DNA of 64,000 nucleotides from RGIG7450 sp045648785 (lineage in GTDB: Bacteria; Bacillota; Clostridia; RUG12999), in the NCBI GenBank assembly GCA_045648785.1, contig JAZROP010000036.1, positions 7,041 through 71,040 on the forward strand, in the 5' to 3' direction. A model generated the notes under the pieces. That model saw only the letters and a program-made list of their open reading frames with translations. It made no database searches and was not told where the DNA came from. How positions within the stretch are numbered: position 1 is the first letter of the stretch; the number at the start of each line of letters is the position of its first letter. This document shows, in pieces, positions 57,562 through 64,000 of the stretch. The translations under genes and the position numbers were made by a program.

Positions 57562-58761
57562 TTAACCTATAAGTATATCAATAAGCTTATGTCCTTCTTC
57601 TATGAAAAGTCCTGTGGACGCAGCATATTTTTCTGTATAAACTGCATCAGGATTGTTTTTCTCATCATTGCTTCTGTAAATGAGGAATGGAACGGGTTCT
57701 CTTGAATGAGTTTTTGTTGCAATTGGTGTAGGATGGTCGGGCAAAATCATAATGGAGTAGTCAATTTTTGCCTCATCAAATCTTCCAAGCAGATATTTTA
57801 ACACTCTTTCATCAAGATAACCGATAGATTTAATTTTATCATCTGCATCGCCATGATGACCACATTCATCCGGTGCTTCAAAGTGAAGATAAACAAAATC
57901 CGAGTCGCCGAGAAGAGCGTCTGCCGCCGCTTTTGCTTTGCCCTCAAAATTTGTGTTTATATTGCCTGTGACATTTTCAACCTCAATAACATTCATGCCT
58001 GCGCAAAAGCCTATGCCTTTTACAAGGTCAACTGCAGAAACTACACTGCCTTTGAGACCTGTTTTCTTCTCAAAGTTTTCTACCATAGGTTTTGTACCTT
58101 CGCCCCATAGCCATATTGAGTTTGCGGGGTTAAGACCGCGCTCAATTCTCTTGAGGTTGACGGGATGGTCTTTCAATATCTCGTAGCTCTTTTTCATCAT
58201 TTCGCAAAAGAGTGGTTCGCTCGGCATATATTCAGTGATTTTTCTGTCTGAAATATCGTGTGGTGGTGTGAGTGTAAATTTTTTGTCACATCCGTGCCAT
58301 ACCAGAAGGTGACGGTAGGAAATACCTGCGTGGAATTCCTGAATTTCTGTACCAAGATGCTCGGAAACAGATTTTATAAGCTCAGCGGCTTCTTCGGTTG
58401 TAATTTCACCGGAAGAATAGTCCACCATTGTTTTGTTTTCATAAATCTCATCGTCTGATAGAGTTACAAGATTGCAGCGGAAAGTCATATCATCATCTGC
58501 AAGCTCAACGCCAATGCTTGCCGCTTCAAGAGGGGAACGGCCTGTATAACATTCCAGAGTGTTGTAACCCATAACAGAAAGGTTTGCAACATCGCTGCCC
58601 GGTTTTAAACTGTCCGGAACAGTTTTAACCATACCAAGAGTACCTTTTTTTGCTAGAGTATCCATCAGCGGCTTTTCTGCAAGCTCGAGAGGGGTTTTAT
58701 TGTCATATCCGGGAAGCGGAAGGTCAGCCATACCGTCGCCCAGAAGAATTAAATATTTCAT
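57562..58761 (-). CDS. ApgM-type phosphoglycerate mutase-like protein, proposed homoserine kinase
   Basis: 399-residue alkaline-phosphatase-superfamily protein of the archaeal-type phosphoglycerate mutase family: LLGDGMADLPLPGYDNKTPL, DSLKPGSDVANLSVMGYN with the metal-binding residues, YTGRSPLEAASIGVEL, HFEAPDECGHHGDADDKI and LPDHPTPIATKTHSREPVPF. ATG 58761 has SD AAAGGAGG. A subset of this family in anaerobic bacteria has been proposed to act as homoserine kinase because of clustering with threonine genes. Here it lies divergent from hom-lysC, 165 bases away, which fits that proposal; a true glycolytic mutase is the alternative. Confidence 0.85.
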   Translation of the reverse strand: MKYLILLGDGMADLPLPGYDNKTPLELAEKPLMDTLAKKGTLGMVKTVPDSLKPGSDVANLSVMGYNTLECYTGRSPLEAASIGVELADDDMTFRCNLVTLSDDEIYENKTMVDYSSGEITTEEAAELIKSVSEHLGTEIQEFHAGISYRHLLVWHGCDKKFTLTPPHDISDRKITEYMPSEPLFCEMMKKSYEILKDHPVNLKRIERGLNPANSIWLWGEGTKPMVENFEKKTGLKGSVVSAVDLVKGIGFCAGMNVIEVENVTGNINTNFEGKAKAAADALLGDSDFVYLHFEAPDECGHHGDADDKIKSIGYLDERVLKYLLGRFDEAKIDYSIMILPDHPTPIATKTHSREPVPFLIYRSNDEKNNPDAVYTEKYAASTGLFIEEGHKLIDILIG

Positions 58762-58854
58762 ATGTATTCCTCCTTTGTTATTAAAACAGTATATCACTTA
58801 TTGCGTAAATTGGCAAGAGAAATTTTATATGATGTAAAAAAATATAAAAACATC

Positions 58855-58883
58855 TTGATTTTACATATAAAAAATGGTAAAAT
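58855..58883 (+). promoter_or_regulatory. SigA-type promoter of hom-lysC
   Basis: TTGATT (58855-58860), 17-base spacer, TAAAAT (58878-58883). Leader only ~38 nt: no room for a lysine riboswitch or an attenuator. Confidence 0.65.
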
Positions 58884-58926
58884 ATATATTAATTGTTTTC
58901 AAAATGGGATAAGAGGAGGAAAAATC

Positions 58927-60132
58927 ATGTCTAAAGTTGCAATTCTCGGATACGGAGTTGTCGGCTCGGGTGTTTATGAAATTCTTAAAAACACTGCAGA
59001 GCAGGTTGCAAAAAATGCAGGCAAGGCCGTTGAAGTAAAATATATTCTTGATATCAGGGATTTTGAAAATCATCCCGAAAAACATTTGTTTGTAAAGGAT
59101 TTTGCAACCATTTTGGCTGATGCCGAGGTTGATATTGTTGCTGAGGTAATAGGCGGCGCAACAGTTGCATACGAATTTACAAAGGCGGCTCTTGAAGCAG
59201 GTAAAAATGTTGTTACCTCAAATAAAGAGCTTGTGGCTACACATGGTACAGAACTTTTGAAAATTGCTCAGGACAAAGGCGTAAGCTATCTTTTTGAAGC
59301 GAGCGTTGGCGGAGGTATTCCGCTCATTCATCCGATGCACAGATGCCTCACAGGTAACAATATAAGCAAAATAATGGGTATTTTAAATGGTACTACAAAC
59401 TATATACTCACAAGTATGCTTAAGGATAACAAAAGTTTTGAGGATGCACTCAAGGATGCTCAGGCAAAAGGCTATGCCGAAGCAAATCCGGCTGCTGATG
59501 TAGAAGGTATTGATGCTTGCAGAAAAATTGCAATACTGTCTTCTCTGGCATATGGTAAAAGTATCAGCTGCGGAGATATTCACACCGAAGGTATAACAAA
59601 AATCTCACTTGCTGATGCCAAATATGCTGAAAAGGCAGGATATGCTGTTAAGCTTATAGGATATTGTTCAAAAAATGGTGATAAAGTGGAAGTATGGGTT
59701 GGACCTATGCTTATTCCCGGTCATATGCCTCTTTCAAAGGTTGACGATGTATTTAATGCCGGTATGGTTACAGGCGATAATGTGGGCGATGTTATGTTTT
59801 ATGGCAGAGGTGCGGGAATGCTTCCTACAGCAAGTGCAGTTGTAGGTGATATTATTGATATCGCAACAGGAAGTTGCAAATGTGCACCCATCTCCTGGAC
59901 GGGACCCGATATGACAGTTGTAGATTACGGCGAAACCGTTTCAAAATATTATGTAAGAGCAGCAGCGGAAGATATTGAGGCGGCAAAAACATTTTTTGCA
60001 AATGCAGAATATATTGAAACCGGGGCAACTGAAATTGCATTTATAACAGCAAAAGAAATGCATCGTAGCCTTGAAGAAAAATTAGCAAAATTCAGTGATG
60101 TAAAAACTTGTATTAAAGTATATGAAGATTAA
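58927..60132 (+). CDS. hom: Homoserine dehydrogenase
   Basis: NAD(P)-dependent enzyme of 401 residues reducing aspartate semialdehyde to homoserine. It has the Rossmann loop ILGYGVVGSGVYEIL, VVTSNKELVA, EASVGGGIPLI, GILNGTTNYILTSM, QAKGYAEANPAADVEGIDAC and a catalytic core without a separate full ACT domain at the end (~60 C-terminal residues remain). ATG 58927 (SD AGAGGAGG) is chosen; the open frame extends 165 bases upstream through the promoter and is not coding there. Confidence 0.97.
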   Translation: MSKVAILGYGVVGSGVYEILKNTAEQVAKNAGKAVEVKYILDIRDFENHPEKHLFVKDFATILADAEVDIVAEVIGGATVAYEFTKAALEAGKNVVTSNKELVATHGTELLKIAQDKGVSYLFEASVGGGIPLIHPMHRCLTGNNISKIMGILNGTTNYILTSMLKDNKSFEDALKDAQAKGYAEANPAADVEGIDACRKIAILSSLAYGKSISCGDIHTEGITKISLADAKYAEKAGYAVKLIGYCSKNGDKVEVWVGPMLIPGHMPLSKVDDVFNAGMVTGDNVGDVMFYGRGAGMLPTASAVVGDIIDIATGSCKCAPISWTGPDMTVVDYGETVSKYYVRAAAEDIEAAKTFFANAEYIETGATEIAFITAKEMHRSLEEKLAKFSDVKTCIKVYED

Positions 60133-60151
60133 TGAATTGGAGGAATAGATA

Positions 60152-61357
60152 ATGGCATTAATTGTTCAGAAATTCGGCGGCAGCTCAGTTGCCAATGCCG
60201 AGAAAATATTCAATGTTGCCGGCAGAGTTACAGAAACTTACGATAACGGCAACGATGTTGTGGTTGTTGTTTCGGCAATGGGGGATACAACAGATGAGCT
60301 TATTGAAAAAGCAATGGAAATCAATCCAAAAGGGTCGAAAAGAGAAATGGATATGCTCCTTTCCACAGGAGAACAGGTAACAATTTCTCTGCTTGCAATG
60401 GCTATAGAAAAAATGGGATATCCTGTTATTTCACTTACAGGCTGGCAGATTGGTATGAAAACCGATTCCCATTACAGCAATGCAAGAATACATAAGGTTG
60501 ATGCTGAAAGAATTCACACAGAGCTTGACAAGAAAAGAATTGTTATCGTAGCAGGATTCCAGGGCATAAATAAATATGACGATATCACAACTCTCGGTCG
60601 TGGCGGCAGTGATACAACAGCGGTAGCAATTGCAGCGGCGCTCCATGCTGACCTTTGCGAAATCTACACAGACGTTGACGGTGTTTATACAACAGACCCG
60701 AGAATTTGCAAAAATGCACAGAAGCTTGACACAGTTTCTTATGACGAAATGCTTGAACTTGCAAGTCTGGGCGCAAATGTGCTTCACAACAGGTCGGTTG
60801 AAATGGCAAAAAAATATCATGTTAATCTGGCAGTAAAATCAAGCTTCAACAAGGTTGAAGGAACATATGTTAAGGAGGCAGTCAAAGTGGAAAAAATGAT
60901 GGTTAAGGGCGTTGCCCGTGATAATGATGTAGCAAGAATTGCAGTTGTAGGTCTTGAAGACAGACCGGGAACAGCATTTAATATTTTCTCAAAACTGGCT
61001 AAAGAAAAAATTAATGTTGATATTATCCTTCAGTCTATCGGCAGAGGCGGCAAAAAGGATATTGCATTCACAGTAACCGAAGGCAATATGGAAAAAGCTC
61101 TCGCAATTATTGAAGAAAACAAAGACATTATCGGGTTTGAATCTCTTGAGCACAGAACAGATGTTTCAAAGGTTTCCATCGTTGGTGCTGGTATGGTTAA
61201 CAACCCTGGCGTTGCTTCTATGATGTTTGAAGCTCTTTACAACGCGGGAATCAACATTAATATGATTTCCACATCCGAAATCAAGGTTTCTGTTCTTATT
61301 GACCAGGCAGATTCCGAAAAAGCTGTTAAAGCTATTCACGACAAATTCTTAGGATAA
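60152..61357 (+). CDS. lysC: Aspartate kinase
   Basis: 401-residue aspartokinase phosphorylating aspartate. It contains VQKFGGSSVANAEKI, VVVVSAMGDTTDELI, STGEQVTISLLAMA, TLGRGGSDTTAVAIAAAL and two C-terminal ACT domains (from ~residue 250: RPGTAFNIFSKLAKEKINVD, and NPGVASMMFEALYNAGININ) that mediate feedback inhibition in relatives. Second gene after hom with a 19-base gap and SD TTGGAGG. Confidence 0.98.
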   Translation: MALIVQKFGGSSVANAEKIFNVAGRVTETYDNGNDVVVVVSAMGDTTDELIEKAMEINPKGSKREMDMLLSTGEQVTISLLAMAIEKMGYPVISLTGWQIGMKTDSHYSNARIHKVDAERIHTELDKKRIVIVAGFQGINKYDDITTLGRGGSDTTAVAIAAALHADLCEIYTDVDGVYTTDPRICKNAQKLDTVSYDEMLELASLGANVLHNRSVEMAKKYHVNLAVKSSFNKVEGTYVKEAVKVEKMMVKGVARDNDVARIAVVGLEDRPGTAFNIFSKLAKEKINVDIILQSIGRGGKKDIAFTVTEGNMEKALAIIEENKDIIGFESLEHRTDVSKVSIVGAGMVNNPGVASMMFEALYNAGININMISTSEIKVSVLIDQADSEKAVKAIHDKFLG

Positions 61358-61962
61358 TGATTTATATTACAGACATAAAGCCCCTGTTTGGCGACAGCCT
61401 CTTTCAGGGGCTTTATCTTAAAACGAACAGCCATTTTAGGGACAAAATTGATAAAAAGCGGCTTTTAGAGGATAAATGCAGAACTCTTGCAGGAGCAGAG
61501 CTTTTAAAAAAAGGGCTTAAAAAAATGGGTATAGATTCCGATATTGTGACTATAAATACCAGCCCCAAAGGAAAACCGTATATAGATGGAGTTTTCTTCA
61601 ATATTTCCCACTCAGGGGATAAGACGGTTTGTGCTTTCGGCACAAACGAAATTGGTGTAGATATTGAAAAAATAAAACCCCTTTCGGAAAAACTGATGGA
61701 TAAAATTGCCCTGCCGGGCGAGCGTGCAAAAATATCTACAGCTAAACAGATTGTCCGCCTCTGGACAAGAAAAGAGGCTCTTGCCAAATGCGTAGGCGAG
61801 GGACTCGGCGAAGAAATTTTCAAAACCGACCTTTCGGAAGATGTTGTCCGATACCGTGGAATGACCTATCGACTTAAAAGCTTTGAACTTGGCGAATATA
61901 TGCTTTCAGTCTGCAGTGAATTTGATTTTCCACCCGAAAAAATTGTGAATATAAGTATATAA
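61357..61962 (+). CDS. 4'-phosphopantetheinyl transferase (Sfp-like)
   Basis: 201-residue Sfp-type transferase that attaches phosphopantetheine to carrier proteins. Diagnostic residues are GVDIEKIKPL (Mg-binding Asp and Glu) and WTRKEALAKCVGEG (WxxKEA). The N-terminal half has the expected FFNISHSGD. ATG overlaps the lysC stop (TAATG), an odd operon partner. It may serve a fatty-acid or nonribosomal carrier protein elsewhere in the genome; no such gene is nearby. Confidence 0.9.
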   Translation: MIYITDIKPLFGDSLFQGLYLKTNSHFRDKIDKKRLLEDKCRTLAGAELLKKGLKKMGIDSDIVTINTSPKGKPYIDGVFFNISHSGDKTVCAFGTNEIGVDIEKIKPLSEKLMDKIALPGERAKISTAKQIVRLWTRKEALAKCVGEGLGEEIFKTDLSEDVVRYRGMTYRLKSFELGEYMLSVCSEFDFPPEKIVNISI

Positions 61963-61965
61963 AAG

Positions 61966-62222
61966 CTGTTCAATACAAGAGCAAGCTCAGGAAGGATTTT
62001 AGAAATGAAACGGGTGTTTCAATAGGAAAGTATATTGATGATATGGTGTTTTTTAAAGCAAAAAGCTTGCTCAGTAAAGACTATCTTTCGATAAATGAGA
62101 TAAGTCAGAAGTTAGGATTTTGCGACTAATTTTATTTTTCGCGGCGATTTAAAGAGAGATTTGGTAATCCGCCGTCGGAATATGGTAAAAAAATTTCAAT
62201 TGAAAAGAATAAGGGAGAATAA
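61966..62222 (+). pseudogene. AraC-family C-terminal domain remnant
   Basis: Encodes the C-terminal part of an AraC DNA-binding domain without a start: SKLRKDFRNETGVSIGKYID, then KAKSLLSKDYLSINEISQKL, GFCD, a TAA, then FYFSRRFKERFGNPPSEYGK. The TAA replaces the codon that is usually Gln or a similar residue before FYF, so the second helix-turn-helix is cut. It is a relic with no promoter or SD of its own. The flavin reductase gene begins three bases after its final stop. Confidence 0.75.
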
Positions 62223-62224
62223 AA

Positions 62225-62845
62225 ATGAAGGTATTGCTTATTAACGGAAGCCCCCATAAAAATGGTTGTACAAATGAGGCTCTGTGTGAGGTTTCAGAGG
62301 CACTTGAAAAAAACGGAATTGAAACAGTAATGGTTCATATCGGTACAAAACCAATTGCCGGTTGCATAGCATGTAAAAGCTGCACAAAAACAGGCAAATG
62401 CTTTGTGAATGAAGATAAGGTGAACGAGGTTATTGATATGCTGCCGGAAATTGACGGCATAGTTGTAGGTTCACCGGTTTATTATGCTGCACCAAGTGGA
62501 CAAATCTCAGCTTTTTTAGACCGACTTTTCTATGCCGGCAGTGGTTTTGCGGGTAAGGTTGGTGCTGCTGTTGTATCCTGTCGCAGAGGTGGTGCATCGG
62601 CGGCATTTGATGTACTGAATAAATATTTTACAATAAACTGTATGCCGGTCGCTCCGTCCCAGTATTGGAATCAGGTGCACGGTTCAACGCCTGAAGATGT
62701 CCGAAAGGATGAAGAAGGTATGCAGACTATGAGGACACTCGGCAATAATATGGCGTGGCTTATAAAATGTATTAAGCTGGGCAAGGAAAACGGTGTTCCT
62801 GTTCCTGAAAGAGAACCTCAGATCAGAACAAGTTTTATCAGATAA
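62225..62845 (+). CDS. NADPH-dependent FMN reductase-type flavodoxin-fold protein
   Basis: 206-residue flavodoxin-like oxidoreductase: the phosphate-binding loop GSPHKNGCTNEAL at residues 8-20, a cysteine pair region CIACKSCTKTGKC near 48-60, and VGSPVYYAAPSGQISAFLDR near 85-104. The cysteine motif and length match the iron-sulfur-flavoprotein-like and azoreductase-like NAD(P)H:flavin oxidoreductases of anaerobes. Substrate unknown. SD AAGGGAG precedes ATG 62225 within the AraC relic. Confidence 0.85.
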   Translation: MKVLLINGSPHKNGCTNEALCEVSEALEKNGIETVMVHIGTKPIAGCIACKSCTKTGKCFVNEDKVNEVIDMLPEIDGIVVGSPVYYAAPSGQISAFLDRLFYAGSGFAGKVGAAVVSCRRGGASAAFDVLNKYFTINCMPVAPSQYWNQVHGSTPEDVRKDEEGMQTMRTLGNNMAWLIKCIKLGKENGVPVPEREPQIRTSFIR

Positions 62846-62898
62846 ACACTTGAAATACTACGGAAAATGTGTTAAAATGTGAACCGGAGGAGAAAATT

Positions 62899-63663
62899 AT
62901 GGTTCTTGCGATAGATATAGGAAACACAAATATTGTTATAGGTGGTTTTTCGGAGGATGAGCTGAAATTTGTGGCGAGAATTGCCACAAGTGTCACCAAT
63001 ACCGAGGACGAGTATGCAGCGAAAATTTTAGGAGTGCTTTCAATGCATGGAGTTGATATTCCTGAAATAAAAGGAGCAATTATTTCTTCGGTTGTTCCAC
63101 CGCTGAACGGAGTAATGAAAAAAGCCGTAAAATATGCTTACGGAGCCGATGCAATTATGGTTGGTCCTGGGATTAAAACGGGTATAAATATCCGTTGCGA
63201 TAATCCGTCAAGCGTTGGTGCAGACCTCATATGTGCTTGTGTTGCTGCTCATCATATATACGGAAGTCCGTCTCTGGTTATTGATATGGGAACAGCGACT
63301 AAAATGATGCTGATGGACCAAACTGGCTGTTTCTGCGGAGTTTCCATTATTCCCGGTGTAAACATAGGGCTAAAGGCACTTTCGAGCGGAACAGCTCAGC
63401 TTCCGCACATTGCACTTGAAGCACCCAAATCGGTTATTGGTAAAAATACCGTGGATGCAATGCAGTCGGGTGTTGTGTTTGGTAATGCAAGTATGATTGA
63501 CGGAATGATAGACCGATTTAATAATGAAATGGGTGAGGAGATGAAAGTTTATGCCACGGGCGGTCTTTCCTCCACAATTATTAAACATTGTAAACATGCT
63601 ATAACGCTTGATGAAAATCTGGTTTTAAAAGGACTTAATATTTTATACAATAAAAATGTGTGA
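62899..63663 (+). CDS. coaX: Type III pantothenate kinase
   Basis: 254-residue ASKHA-fold kinase making 4'-phosphopantothenate for CoA. Motifs are AIDIGNTNIVIGGF (P-loop-like phosphate-binding), AIISSVVPPLNGVM, GADLICACVAAHH with the catalytic Asp, VIDMGTATKMMLM and GVSIIPGVNIGLKALSSGTAQL. ATG 62899 has SD GGAGGAG; an in-frame upstream ATG at 62869 is closer to the previous stop and lacks one. Followed by a membrane S component. Confidence 0.96.
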   Translation: MVLAIDIGNTNIVIGGFSEDELKFVARIATSVTNTEDEYAAKILGVLSMHGVDIPEIKGAIISSVVPPLNGVMKKAVKYAYGADAIMVGPGIKTGINIRCDNPSSVGADLICACVAAHHIYGSPSLVIDMGTATKMMLMDQTGCFCGVSIIPGVNIGLKALSSGTAQLPHIALEAPKSVIGKNTVDAMQSGVVFGNASMIDGMIDRFNNEMGEEMKVYATGGLSSTIIKHCKHAITLDENLVLKGLNILYNKNV

Positions 63664-63689
63664 TATTATCACGAATGGGTGATATAGAA

Positions 63690-63740
63690 AATTTATGCGT
63701 TGCATCCCGATAAAGGGAGCGACAGCAAGGAGGATTTTTT
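63690..63740 (+). promoter_or_regulatory. Small structured leader before the S-component gene
   Basis: Nested complementarity TTGC..TCCC / GGGA..GCAA (about 63702-63728) with an AAGGAGG SD right after. It could modulate translation of the transporter. I could not match it to a known riboswitch. Confidence 0.3.
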
Positions 63741-64000
63741 ATGACAAACAAAGGAAGAATGACCACGCAAACAATGGTAATGGGTGCGATTTTAACAGCG
63801 CTCGTAATTGTACTTCAGTACATAAGCCTTGTGGTCAAAGTAGGACCGGTTCCGCTTACACTTGTACTCGTACCGGTTATCATTGGGGCAGCCTCGGGAG
63901 GCTGCGGTATGGGAGCATGGCTCGGATTTGTATTTGGCTTTGCAGTGCTTATCAGCGGCGCGGGAGAACCGTTTTTTACAATTAATCCGCTGGGAACAAT
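63741..64000 (+). CDS. ECF transporter S component (3' end beyond the window)
   Basis: The frame from ATG 63741 encodes ~86 residues before the window ends: TTQTMVMGAILTALVIVLQY, VVKVGPVPLTLVLVPVIIGA, GAWLGFVFGFAVLISGAG and INPLGT. This hydrophobic pattern is that of substrate-binding S components of energy-coupling factor vitamin transporters. Placed 77 bases after coaX, it may bring in pantothenate, but this is inference from context. SD AAGGAGG. Confidence 0.85.
   Translation, partial: MTNKGRMTTQTMVMGAILTALVIVLQYISLVVKVGPVPLTLVLVPVIIGAASGGCGMGAWLGFVFGFAVLISGAGEPFFTINPLGT

Noticed and set aside
58762..58926. N-terminal extension of homoserine dehydrogenase
   Set aside because: It runs through the promoter and lacks family similarity; ATG 58927 has a strong SD and matches the canonical start.
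1..64000. CRISPR arrays, tRNA and rRNA genes, complete mobile elements
   Set aside because: No regularly spaced repeats, tRNA T-loop signatures with matching stems, rRNA blocks or transposase genes were seen on reading both strands.

Overview
The window is about 64 kb of low-GC chromosomal DNA from an endospore-forming Clostridia-type Firmicute, probably an uncultured gut anaerobe. Three things point there: the sporulation genes (spoIIAA-spoIIAB-sigF, spoVG, a SpoVB-type flippase, a SpoIIQ-like LytM protein, spoIIM beside a xerD-like gene), strong Shine-Dalgarno sites with SigA-type promoters, and syntenies such as rpsU-yqeY, rpsO-pnp, mazG-hup-rqcP and hrcA-grpE-dnaK-dnaJ-prmA-rsmE. No rRNA, tRNA, CRISPR array or intact insertion sequence was seen. 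Almost everything is housekeeping.

Layout. 0-3 kb: phoH (cut by the window edge), ybeY, a serine hydrolase. 3-7 kb (minus): an amino-sugar operon (GlmU-like uridylyltransferase, phosphohexomutase, SGNH hydrolase, nagA). 7-13 kb: a decayed AraC regulator, lgt, an ECF sigma/anti-sigma pair, a PrsA-type foldase, a P-loop ATPase, three small unknowns, spoVG. 13-18.5 kb: GNAT, flippase, mazG, hup, rqcP and the spoIIA operon. 18.6-22.4 kb (minus): potABCD. 22.4-28.5 kb: rpsU (58 codons), yqeY, a SpoIIQ-like protein, pseudogene debris, a CE2-like esterase, rpsO and pnp with structured leaders. 28.6-36.6 kb (minus): a complete chorismate-Phe-Tyr operon. 36.8-41.8 kb: a BMP-type nucleoside ABC transporter. 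41.9-49 kb: ruvAB, an unusual XerD-like protein, spoIIM, proC, three tandem M42 peptidases. 49-55.4 kb: heat-shock operon with a perfect CIRCE element. 55.4-64 kb: a solitary phage terminase gene, ppa, an ApgM-type protein divergent from hom-lysC, a phosphopantetheinyl transferase, another AraC relic, a flavin reductase, coaX and the start of an ECF transporter S component.

The best discovery lies in front of the aromatic operon. A SigA-type promoter drives a short leader encoding a 30-residue peptide with 7 Phe and 4 Tyr within 14 residues. Downstream is an intrinsic terminator whose 5' arm can instead pair over 15 nt with the end of the peptide-coding sequence. A third arm completes a 1:2:3:4 layout. 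This is the architecture of ribosome-mediated transcription attenuation responding to Phe/Tyr, a mechanism familiar from proteobacteria and not usual in Firmicutes, where T-boxes normally do this job.

Other points of note are an AroE-AroK fusion, a XerD-like recombinase lacking two catalytic residues, an orphan terminase gene whose ribosome-binding site can be buried in a 12-bp hairpin, a ~16-bp hairpin in the pnp leader, three decayed AraC C-terminal domains, and a spoVG gene that may start at ATT. All functional calls come from reading motifs and context; no database search was run.
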